Source of the DNA: Agelaius tricolor
Lineage: Eukaryota > Chordata > Aves > Passeriformes > Icteridae
Length of the DNA: 64,000 bases
Reading direction: 5' to 3'
NCBI GenBank assembly: GCA_023055355.1
Contig: JALJCS010000016.1
Span: forward strand, 744,001-808,000
Positions 25,601 to 37,600 of the stretch are shown here, piece by piece; position 1 is the stretch's first letter, and each line of letters opens with the position of its first letter. A program made the position numbers and the translations under genes. The notes under the pieces are model-generated. The model ran no database searches. It was given only the letters and a program-made list of their open reading frames with translations, and was not told the DNA's origin.

Positions 25601-28600
25601 TGGGGAGGGACAACAGGGCCAGGCAGGGGGGATCCCTGTGGGGACGGGAGGTGACCCCAGGGACACGCTCTGCCCTGAGCTGGGTTCCTGCTTTCCCACC
25701 TGCTTTCCCCTCTTGCTCTAGGCCAAGCCAGAGCACTGTCTGTGCAGCTCATCTGTCACTACCACCCCTCTGAAACCAGCTGGTTTCCAGCTGGAACAGG
25801 AACAGTCTTTTTGCCTTAAGGAACTGATGATCCCAAGGAACAGCAACCACCCAGAGCAAGGAGGGCTGCTCCCCACCACCAACCCTACCAAACTCACCCA
25901 ACCCAACTGCAAACAGCCCCTGGCAGGGCAGAGTGGCCAGAACATATGATAAATCATAGAACCACAGAACGGCTTGCAATGGACCTTAAAGACCACCTTG
26001 TTCCTTAAAACCCCTGCCATGGGATGGCACCTGCTAGACCAGGCTGTCCAGCCCCACCCAACCTGGCCGTTCATCAAATCACTCTGTTTAGCTTTAGCTT
26101 AGCAAATTCCTGACTTTTATACCAGCCCAGGACCAGGAAAAATGAAAGTACTGTGGAATGAGTATTTCATGGCAAGCACAAACCTTTACCTCTGTGAGCC
26201 ACGAGAGCCCTCCCCAAGAGCAGGTGTGACCCACGCCTTGTCCCGTGGATTTGGGGACCCTCCCTCCCCGCAGGGCCCGTACCTTGCTCCAGGTGCCCAC
26301 ACGCCAGGCCGAGCAGGGTCTCAGGGAGCACCTCCGGGCGGGGACGGGCCTGTCGGCCGCGGGACAGCCACCGTCAGGGCCACTGCTGCAGCGCACGGAG
26401 CGCCACACCGCGCCCAGGCCGCACGTGGCCGAGCACTGCAACACAGGGAACGCTGCAAGAACTGCCCCAAAACCGGCCCCAAAACCTGACACCTGCCCTG
26501 TGACACAGGGAATGCTGCTGTGCACCCCAAAACCCGCCCCAAAACCTGACACCTGCACTGCAACACAGGGAACGCTGCAAGAACCTGCCCCAAAACCTGA
26601 CACCTGCTCTGCAACACAGGGAACGCTGCTGTGCACCCCAAAACCTGACACCTGCACTGCAACACAGGGAATGCTGCAAAAACCTGCCCCCCAAGACCTG
26701 ACACCTGCCCTGTGACACAGGGAACGCTGCTGTGCACCTCAAAAACTGCCCCAAAACCTGACACCTGCCCTGCGACACAGGGAACACTGCAAGAACCTGC
26801 CCCAAAACCTGACCCCAGCTCTGCAACACAGGGAACGCTGCTGTGCACCCCAAGAACTGCCCCAAAACCTGACCCCAGCTCTGCAACGCAGGGAACGCTG
26901 CTGTGCACCCCAAAACCTGCCCCAAAACCTGACACGTGCCCTGTGACAAGAGAAACATCCCAGAGGCAGCCAGGACAGGGACAGGTCTCACACCCACACT
27001 GGCCCTGTCACACTTGCAATGGGACTCACCACGTACCTCACTCCAGTTCCCGACCTCCCAGCTGGGCTTGGCAGGGGCTGCTGCAGGGGGTGACGGTGGA
27101 AGCAGAGCCTCCTCCTCATCCTCATCCTCATCCTCCTCCAGCCTCTTCTCCCAGAGCAGGGGGGGCAAAGGGCTGGGCTGGGACAACTCCTGCCCCCTGT
27201 CACTGGAGGCAGGTGTCCCTGGGGGTGCCCACGGTGAGGAGTCCCTCGTTGGTGTCTCTGGGGGTGCCCACGGTGAGGGGTCCCTCGTTGGTGTCCCTGG
27301 GGGTGCCCATGGTGAGGGGTCCCTCGTTGGTGTCCCTGGGGGTGCCCATGGTGAGGGGTCCCTCGTTGGTGTCTCTGGGGGTGCCCATGGTGAGGGGTCC
27401 CCCGTTGGTGTCTCTGGGGGTGCCCATGGTGAGGGGTCCCCCGTTGGTGTCTCTGGGGGTGCCCATGGTGAGGGGTCCCTCGTTGGTGTTCCTGGGGGTG
27501 CCCATGGTGAGGGGTCCCTCGTTGGTGTTCCTGGGGGTGCCCATGGTGAGGGGTCCCTCGTTGGTGTCCCTGGGGGTGCCCTCGGAGCAGGGATGCTGAG
27601 TGGGGTCCCATGGGAGGTCAGCTCAGTGTGGTGTGATGCCAGATCCGGGTGCAGGGACCCCCCCTGTGTCCCCCATTCCCGGGGGGGCCCTGCAGTGTGG
27701 GCAGGTGGGCCACGAGCTGGGGCTGTGGGCACGGCTGGGCCCAGGCCACCCTGCTGGCTGAGGCCACTGGAGGTGAGCCGGGTGGCTGGCCCGGGCATGG
27801 CAGGGGACAGGGGCACTGGAGGGGCTGTTGTGGCCAGTGAGGGGGTTGACGTGGGGGCTGTGGGGCTGTGGAGCTCTGGCTGGTGCCCTCCCTGTCCCTC
27901 AGGAGGGGGACTCAGGGCAGGGTGGGGGCTGCCAGCACTCCCTGCCACCTCCCAGCCCGGGCCATGCAGGGCAAGATCTGCCCTCTCCGTGCCATGGGAT
28001 TGCCCTCCTGCCCACGTGTCCAGCATCCCCCCTGGCATCCCTGCCCACCCGTGCTGCTCGCTGGGCTGTGGGGCTGCACCAGGAATGCCACTGCTGCTGG
28101 CCAGAGCCATTTCCCTGGAGTCCCCGTGGCCTCTCCCTGCAGTGCCACGTCCCTGTGTGCCCACACGGCCCTCGCTGCTGCTGCTGCTGCCCCGTGCTGC
28201 TGGCCCAAGGGACACATGCACCTGGGCACTGCCCCAGCCCACATCCCAGGGAGCAGAGAGATCCTGCCCCAGGCTGCTCCTGCTGGGCACGGCTCCCTGG
28301 GGCTCATCCCAGGGCCCTGCCTGGCCGTGGTTTGCAGAGCTGGGGCTCACAGAGCTCTGAGTGGGCGGGTGATGCTCAGAGTGGGGCACAGGCACCGTAT
28401 CCTCCTCCTGCTCACCCAAAAAGCCAGGGGTGGTGTATCTGGGAGTGGCTGACCCCACATCCTCGGGGCCCATGCTCTGGAGGTCACTCGAGGCTAAATG
28501 CCCCCCAGGCTCTGTGTTCTGCCCATGCACAGGGGCAGAAGTGTGCTCCTCCTCGGGGCCCGGCTGGCCCTGGCTCTCTCCTCCCAGCTCGGTGGTGAGC

Positions 28601-31600
28601 AGGGACTCAGTGGGCAGCTCCCAGGGCCCCTCCGTGCCATCTGTGCCCAGCTCTGCCTTTGGCTCCTCGCCTTTGCTCTCCTTCTCCGTGAAGGGGTAGT
28701 AGGACAGATCCTCGTGGAAGTTGATAAAGTTATAATCGTAGTAAAAGTCATCAACAAAGACATTTCCTTTCCTGGCTGAGAAGTCCTCCTCGGTGATGAC
28801 GTTGGCATCGTTGGACTCCGGGACGTTTGGGACTAAGGGGTTAAATTTAGGAACGTGGTTGCTGGGGATGTAATGGATTTCATTAAACACCTCCCTGCTG
28901 GAGGAGCCGCTGCCAGACCAGTCCGTGCTGTCCCATTCCTGGTGGCACTGTGGCAAGGAGCAAAGCCTCTCGGGGCTGGGTCTCTGCGCAGGGTCGCACG
29001 GGGCCCCAGTGCTGTTGCTGCAGTGCACGGGGCGCCGCTGGGTCCCGTTCCCACAGGTCACCGAGCACTGGGGAGGCAAGAGAGAGGGGCATGGCTGTGG
29101 GGTGTCGCAGACAGCTCCTATGAAAAAGCTTTTCTTTAAGATTGTTCCTCCTGAGAAGCTGAGAGGCCTCAGGAACAAAATGTAACCAATGGTTATCTGC
29201 TGCTGTGGAATGCAGCAGGTGGATCTTTGATTAGCCCATGTTAGATGTTTGTAATTAATGGCCAGTCACAGTCAGCTGGCTGGGACAGAGAGCTGAGCCA
29301 CAAACCTTTGTGATCATTCTTCCTTTTTCTATTCTTAGCTAGCCTTCTGATGAAATCCTTTCTCCTATTCTTTTAGTCTAGTTTTAATATAATATATATC
29401 ATAAAATAATAAATCAAGCCTTCTGAAACACGGGGTCAGACCCTCATCTCCTCCCTCATCCTGGGACCCCTGTGAGCACGGTCACAGAGGGGCAAGGCCA
29501 GCAGTGGTGCCAGTGCTCCCCCTGTGAGGGCTCCACGTCCCTCTGCCAGCCTCCACCACCCTCCCGGGCCCCGGACAGCTCCTGTGCCAGTCCCAGTGTA
29601 GGGCACTGCTCACCCTGCAAGCAGAGCATTACTGCCCAAATCCCACTGCAGACCGGGCCAGAGCAGGGCTGGGGCTGGGGATTTGCTCAGGGTGATCCTT
29701 GCCCTGCTTTCCAGCCAGGAACAGCTTTCCCGGGAGATGGAGGCTGGGAAGGGCAGGGGTGGGATGAGCTAATGGGCCTTTCCTGTGACCTATGGCCATG
29801 AATTGCAGCTCTTCTTCTAGAAGAGCGTTCTTTGAAGCAGGGAATAACAACATGGGTGTTGTCCGAGTAGGGGAAAAGCAAAGGTCAGGAGGGAGCTTTG
29901 CTGGGGACACACCATCCCCCCATAATGGGCTCTTTGAGATGGGCCAGCACAAAAGAAACTGGAAAGGAGAACAGCAGCATTTTCTGCTGCATTTGGGGCT
30001 TGGAGCAACCCAGGCTTGTGAAAGGTGTCCCTGCCCATGGCAGGGGGCAAAACCAGATGGGCTCTAAGGTCCCTTCCACCCCAGGGCATTCCAGGACTCT
30101 CTGGTAGCACCACATGGTCACCAGCAGGCATTTCTGGAGCTGGAATCAACCATCACCACACACCAACACTGCGAGAGGGCTGCAAGGAGCTGCTCCCCTC
30201 AAGAGCCACAAAGCAGCCTTCTGACCACATCAGCTCCTCTGGAAACTCCACAAAGCTGGGCATGCAGAGCTCTGGGGTCCTCCTGGGGCACTGAGTCCCA
30301 GCGTGCAGCAGCCACCCAGAGCCCCTGTGGCAGGGCCAGGTGCCCGGTGCCAGGTGGGCACACTGCTCCTGCCTGGAGCTGTCCCACCCTGCTGGTTCTG
30401 CTGACAGAAGGACCACAGCTCTGGGAAGCTTCCAAACCCCTCCAATCCCCCTGGTTATGGTGGAAATGGAAAAGAAAGAGGGCTCTCCCTTTAAATTAAA
30501 GGACAGAAAAATTACAGAACCTCAAAATCCCAAATGCATTTTCTCCAGGGCTCACAAATCCCCTGGTGCCAACACCACAGAGGCCAGCAGTGAGGGCTGG
30601 GGCTGCCCTGCCCAGTTCTGACCCACCTACAAGCCATAATTTTCCCTTTAAATCATTGCATCCATCTTTCTCAGCCCTTAATTGTGGCTTTTGTGGGCCC
30701 CTAGAAAAATATTTCCAACTTGCTCTCATCTAGCCTTCAAATCCTCTGTTCACATTTGATTCCATTTGTTCCTTAGCAACAAGCTCTGTTCCCAGGCTCT
30801 CTCCTTTCTCTCCTGATATTTGTCTTCACTCTGAACACTTTTGGAACGGCTGTTTAAATTAGGAGTTATCATTTTCTGGTTGAAACCCTCAGCCTGTGGC
30901 TAAGCTGATTCACAAAACACAAAAATAAATCAAGGCTGCACAGAGTGTCACCATTAATCACCCCATGGAATCATTTGGCTTGGAAGGGACCTTGAAGATC
31001 ATCCAGTCCCACCTCCTGCAGGGACACCTTCCAGTGCACCAGGCTGTTCCAAGCCCTGTCCAGCTGAAAACCTCATTTCTGCTTTCCTTGTGCCAAGCAC
31101 AGAGCGTGGCCCTCACCCTGTGTGAGTGAGGGAGCTGCAAAACCCATTGCTGGGGCACACTTAAACTGCCCAATGCTCCTTCCCCACCCTGAGACCTCTC
31201 CAAGCAATGGAATTCCTTCCCATCCATGGGAGCTGGGGCACAGTTAAACTGCCCAGTGCTCCTTCCTCATCCTGAGACCTCTCCAAGCAATGGAATCCCC
31301 ATCCAGGGGAGCTGGGGCACAGTTAAACTGCCCAATGCTCCTTCCCCACCCTGAGACCTCCCTAAGCAATGGAATTCCTTCCCATCCATGGGAGCTGGGG
31401 CACACTTAAACTGCCCAATGCTCCTTCCCCACCCTGAGACCTCTCCAAGCAATGGAATTCCTTCCCATCCATGGGAGCTGGGGCACAGTTAAACTGCCCA
31501 ATGCTCCTTCCCCACCCTGAAACCTCTCCAAACAATGGAATTCCCATCCAGGGGAACCCACAGGGACACAGCCATGGATTTCTGTGAGCAGGAGCACACC

Positions 31601-34600
31601 CATCACTCTGGGGCAGGGTGAGGTGTCCAGGGACTCCTGTCCCCAGCTCCCACCCCTTTGCCAGACACTGGCACGTCCCCAGGGTCCCCTCTCACCTCGG
31701 ACCAGTTGCCCAGAGCCCACGGGGAGGGACAGGGGACCTCTGGGTGGCAGGGCATGGTGGCATCTGGCTTGGTGAGGTGCTGGCAGTCTGCTGGCTGCAG
31801 GGCCCTCTGCTCATCCAGCCCCACACTCTGGATGCACAGCACCGTCCTCTTCATCAGCCCCGCCCGGCCACACGTGGCTGAGCACTGCTGCCACTCACCC
31901 ACCCACCACCTGCGGGGGAAAGGGAAGAACAGGGGGGGGAAATAGGGGGGAAAAATAGGGGGAAAAAAGGGGGGGGGGGAATAGGGGGGGAAAATAGGGG
32001 GGGGAAATAGGGGGGGAAAGGGGGAAAAAGGGGGGAAAAAGGGGGGAAAAAGGGGGGAAAAGGGGGGGAAAAATGGGGGAAAAAGGGGGGAAAAAAGGGG
32101 GGGGGAAAAAGGGGGGAAAAAGGGGGGAAAAGGGGGGGAAAAAGGGGGGAAAAAGGGGGGGGAAGGGAGGGGAAAATGGGGGAAAAAAAGGGGGGGAAAG
32201 GGGGAGGAAAAGGGGGGGAGAAGGGGGGGAGAAGGGGGGGAAAAAAGGGAGAAAAGGGAAGAGAAATATCTCAGGCAGAGCAAGCAGCCGTGCCCCAGGA
32301 TCCATCCCACTGCCCATCGCGTGAGGCCATGGGGGAAGGAGGATCCCAAATGCATCATCCCAGGGTCTGTGAGCTCGGGCAGAGGGTCAGGGACGGGACA
32401 GTCCCCGAGCTGTGCACAGAGGCAGAGAGGAGCATCCTGCCACGACGGGACCATCTGTGAGGCCCAGCCTGTGGACAGGCAATGCCTGCGGCAGTCAGGA
32501 AACCCCAGGGATGCTGTCAGGGACCAGCCCAGGGCCTGGGACCCCTGGCCAGGGCGAGGGAGCGGGGACAGGGTGCGGGTGGCACCTGGCTGGGCAGGGC
32601 TCCTCGCTGCAGGTGCGCTGCTGGTCGTCGGGGCGCGTCAGCGCGTCGCAGAACCGCTCCTCCACCAGCCCCGCCAGCCTCTCCACGCAGTGCACCACCT
32701 GCCGCTGCACCCCTGCGGGAGGACGGGCACTGAGGGCACCCCCGGGGCGCTGAAGGCACCCCCGGGGCACTGAGGGCACCCCCAGGGCACTGAGGGCACC
32801 CCCGGGGCACTGAGGGCACCCCCAGGGTACTGACAGCCACCCCCGGGGCACTGAGGGCACCCCCGGGGCGCTGAGGGCATCCCCAGGGCACTGACAGCCA
32901 CCCCCGGGGCGCTGAGGGCACCCCCAGGGCACTGACAGCCACCCCAGGGCACTGAGGGCACCCCTAGGGCGCTGAGGGCACCCCTAGGGCACTGACAGCA
33001 CCCCCAGGGCACTGAAGGCACCCCCAGGGCACTGAGGGCACCCCCAGGGCACTGAGGGCACCCCCGGGGCACTGAGGGCACCCCCGGGGCACTGACAGCC
33101 ACCCCCGGGGCACTGACAGCCACCCCCAGGACACTGAGGGCACCCCCGGGGCGCTGAGAGCACCCCCAGGGCACTGACAGCACCCCCAGGGCACTGACAG
33201 CCACCCCCGGGGCACTGAGGGCACCCCTGGGGCACTGACAGCCACCCCCGGGGCACTGAGGGCACCCCCAGGGCACTGAGGGCACCCCCAGGGCGCCAGC
33301 ACCGCTTTGGAAACCGAACCCAACCACCCAGCAGGGCACAGGAGGCTCTTGGAGAGCCAGGGCAGTGGGAAGGAAAGGAAAGCACCACTGGAAGGTGCAA
33401 GTTCACTGGAGCACAGGCTGAGGTGCCCTGGCACTGGGGCAGGATGGCAGCTGGAGCCCAGGGAGCAGCACCAGGCTGGCAGCACTGCCCGGAGCACACC
33501 CAGCACCGTGGGCACTGTGAGCTCTGGGGGCTGCCAAGGGGCAGCACTCGGCTCCTTGGGCAGCCCTGCCCCAGCCCAAATCGGGGACAAACACTGCCCA
33601 AAGCCTCGTGTCCCCAGCCTGTCACAGGGTGACCTCAGCACGCTGCCTCGCTCAGGCTCCTGTCCCCGTTTCTGTGACACGTACTTGACCTGTGACATGG
33701 AGAGCTGTCACCACGGGCCCAGCTGAGGCTGACAGAACCCTGCTGAAGCTGCTGAGCTGGGCTCTGGCTCAAGCACTTGGGAGCTTGCAGGGCCTTGGGA
33801 CTCACCAGAGGCTCGCTGTGAGCTCTCCCAAACCCACATCTCATCTCACATCATCACTCAGTGCAGGAAGAGGGGCTCAGCCCTCCTCCAGCTGCTCACC
33901 CTCACCCGACTCCTGCCTGATTCACCCCTCTATTTCCCTTCCCTTCTGGAAGCCAAGCACTCGAATCATACAAAGAAAAGCTGGTTTTAAACAAAGCCCA
34001 TGTCCTGGCACTCTGTGCTACCTAGAAAGCACAAGTGTCCTTGAATTCCCCTTTTTTCCAGTGCCAGCTGCTCTCGAGGAAGTGCTTGCTGCTCCCAGCC
34101 TCCCCTGGCAGTGCTCCAGAAATGTCCCTCTGCACCAGCTGCCCCAAAAGCTGCCCTGGGGACCCTGGGACACCCAGCCAGCAGGGCAGAAGGGGGGAAG
34201 CAAATGTCCACACACGGACACTGTGGGACCCCAGTGCTCTCCGTGAAACCCTGGATATCCTCCCCGCTGGAGAGGCCCAGCCAGGCAGGAGACCAGCCCT
34301 TCCACACTCCCTGACTTCTCTAAAGCTCTTTTGTTTCCATCCGTGCAGGGTAACAGGACACCGAGCCGGGAGCACGGTGCTGATAAAGCCCTGGGGTTCC
34401 TGCTGAGCACACGGGCCCTGACCTCAGCAGCTGCGCCTTTCTTCTTCCCCCAGGACCCGTGAAACCCAAGACCCAGGAATTTCAAAGGCTCCCCAGGGAC
34501 CCTCCACCGCTCCGAGTGGGTGTCCCGGGGCTCTGCTCACCTGTCCCACAGGTGGCCGTGCAGGTGGTCCAGGAGCCAAAGCGCCACAGGAACTCGGGCT

Positions 34601-37600
34601 GCTCGATCTCGTTCTCGCTGTCAGCTGGGCGCTGGATCGTGTACTGGTACCTCACCCCGGGGTTGGTCTCCTGGAACAGCAGCTGGGGACACAGGGGATG
34701 GGCAGGGGTGAACGGAGCTGGGGACACAGGGGACAGCAGCTGGGGGACACAGGGGACAGCAGCTGGGGACACAGGGGATGGGCAGGGGTGAATGGAGCTG
34801 GGGACACAGGGGATGGGCAGGGGTGAACAGAGCTGGGGACACAGGGGACAGCAGCTGGGGGACACAGGGGATGGGCAGGGGGTGAACAGAGCTGGGGACA
34901 CAGGGGACAGCAGCTGGGGACACAGGGGACAGGCAGGGGTGAACGGAGCTGGGGACACAGGGGACAGGCAGGGGTGAACAGAGATGGGGACACAGGGGAC
35001 AGCAGTGGGGGACACAGGACAGGCACAGGGTGAACAGAGCTGGGGACACAGGGGACAGCAGTGGGGGACACAGGACAGGCACAGGGTGAACAGAGCTGGG
35101 GACACAGGGGATGGGCAGGGGTGAACGGAGCTGGGGACACAGGGGACAGCAGCTGGGGACACAGGGGATGGGCAGGGGTGAACGGAGCTGGGGACACAGG
35201 GGACAGCAGCGGGGGACACAGGGGACAGGCAGGGGGTGGCTGGGCAGGGCAGTGGGGGGGTGGCACTGCCCCAGGGGCTTCTCAGGGTGAAGGAGCTGCC
35301 CAGCAGGACCAGAAGGATGCGACCCTGTGCCCAGCACCCCAACAGAGCTGGACGGGATTTGGAGTAAGCCTGGTTTGTGGAAGGTGTCCCTGCCCACGGG
35401 TGGAATTTCCCAAACTGCCTCCCACTGCACAGGGGCTCCTGCTGCTCCTGTGGTTGACACAAGCCCTGCTGGAAGCACCCGCCTCACGAGGGCCGGGAGT
35501 TCATCCCTGTTTTTCTTAGCCTAAGCACTCCCATTATTGCCAAAGCTTTGTTGTTCTTGGAGCTTTGGCGGGAGAGCCAGGGCGCCTTTCCAAAACCTCT
35601 CCATGAATATCGAAACGCTGTTGTCCACGGGTTTTAATTAGGTTATGAATCCCAGAAAGTGATTTGTGGGTGCTGAGTGTGCCAGCATTCCCATTGACAG
35701 CAGCCCTTGGCAGCAGCAGGCCCAGGATCCTGCTCACATCCCACCCCGAGCTGCTGCTGAAGGAAAGGCAGGAGGAGGTTGCAGCTGCTCGGGGTGGCTG
35801 AGCCCTGGGGCAGCCCGTGCAAAGGAGGGGATGCTCTGGGGAGTGTGTGGGGCTGAGCCACCACTGCCAGGGCAGGGGGATCCTGGGGGTCCATGGGATG
35901 TCAGCCTGGTGCCAGCTGTGCCATCACGTGTGGGATGATCCCCACTGGTTTCTGCAGAGGAAGGCCTGGCCTCACGGTCACAAGGACAGTGACTCCCACA
36001 GCTCTGCAGGAGCGGGCAGCTCTCTCCCTCCTGACTGGCCAGCCCAGCCAGAAGCACCAGGGGCTCTTTCCCTGCTGGTGATAAGATACGGGAAAGGCCT
36101 CAGGAAACGGCTCTTTCTCCTCACTCTCCCTCTCCTGTGCAAATATTCTGCGGAATGCTGCAAAGGGGATGAGGCTCAGCTCCAATTGGTGTGGGCTGGG
36201 AACATCCCCGGGCTGGCAGCGTGTGCTTGGCTGCCCCAGCGCTGGCTCCCAGGGAAACACACCCTGAGGAGGGCAGAGCCATCCCCTGCATGCAGGGAGG
36301 GCTGTGAGGGGCCATGGCAGCTCAGCCCCACGAGGAGGGCAGGATCCATCCTACCTGGATCCACACGGGCTCCACGGTGGGCCCCGGAGAGGTGAGGTTC
36401 TCCCAGTTGCCTGTCCTCTTGTAGGTGAAGGTGGTCCCTGCCACCCTGTAGTCCCCGTTCCACTGGATGGTCCAGCCTCCATTCAGGAAATACTTCTCGG
36501 GGTCCTCGCTCCGCAGCGCCAGGAAATTCCCGGCTTCTGCCACCTCTTCAATCCGGATCTCCCGGGCTCCCACGGGGATAATCCCAATGTCCACATAGCC
36601 TGGGAATGGAACCAAGCCTTGGTCTTGGGGGAGTCAGAGGTGTCTGAGGTGATTTTTGCCCTTGGGTGGGTGCTGTGGCCCCTGGGTGCCAGCACTGTGC
36701 CAATCCTTGCACCCCTGTAAGGCACCAGTGGGCACCACGCCCTACCCTGCCCTGCGCCCACCTGACTTCTCTGCTGCCTTACCCCCCAAAAAATCAAGAA
36801 GCTGGAATTAAACTCCCCCTCCAAAGGAGCAGCAGCAGCCCAGCTGTGCTGGACCAGCACGGGGTGCTCTGGGGGCAGCAGGAGGTGCCCTTACCCAGCC
36901 CCTCGCTGTCCTCGAAGGTCTTGTGCACGGTGTGGCAGGTGGAGCCGTCCCCGTGGCACACCCCGCAGCGATCCTCCACGGCGTGCGAGTCAATCTCATA
37001 GTCACAGCCCACGTTCTGCAAGGCAGCCTGTCAGCCCCACACAGCACCTCCCAGCACCGACTGCATCGTCCCCAAGGGAGTCACAGCATCCTGGCATGGC
37101 TTGGGGGGGAAGGGACCTTGGATTCACAGCATCCTGGCATGGCTTGGGGCGGAAGGGACCTTGGATTCACAGCATCCTGGCCTGGCTTGGGGTGGAAGGG
37201 ACCTTGGATTCACAGCATCCTGGCATGGCTTGGGATGGAAGGGACCTTGGATTCACAGCATCCTGGCATGGCTTGGGGTGGAAGGGACCTTAAGGACAAT
37301 GCAGTTCCAGCCCCCTGCCATGGCCAGGGACACCTTCCCTGAGACCAGGGTGTCCAAGGCTGCTCCAGGTTGCATCCATCCTGGCCTGGGTGGTGCCCTG
37401 GCTCCTTGAGGCCAGCACAGAGGCTGACACAGCCTGCAGCACTCACCCCACGGGAACCAGGAACGCTCTCCAAGCGGGGAATGGCAAAAGGACGAGCTCA
37501 GCACAAGAGGGAGGGGATGCCGAGTGCCCAAGGCTGGGTGCTGCCCCGTGGGTGCTCTGCAGGCCCGGGGTGTCCCCGGTGCCAGCCCACCTTGCAGATG

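Noticed and set aside
24050..25752. Minus-strand frames of about 450-550 codons rich in P-I-S-H-P-S-L-P
   Set aside because: They are translations of the stop-free 22-bp minisatellite joined to real exon 21; the true exon ends at 25199.
26936..28360. 474-codon plus-strand frame opposite the mucin exon
   Set aside because: Antisense shadow of ADAMTS7 exon 19; its repeat part is the reverse of the 39-bp VNTR and no splice or start context supports it.
31912..32269. Glycine/lysine-rich and proline/phenylalanine-rich frames in the G-run tract
   Set aside because: Translation of low-complexity intronic sequence.
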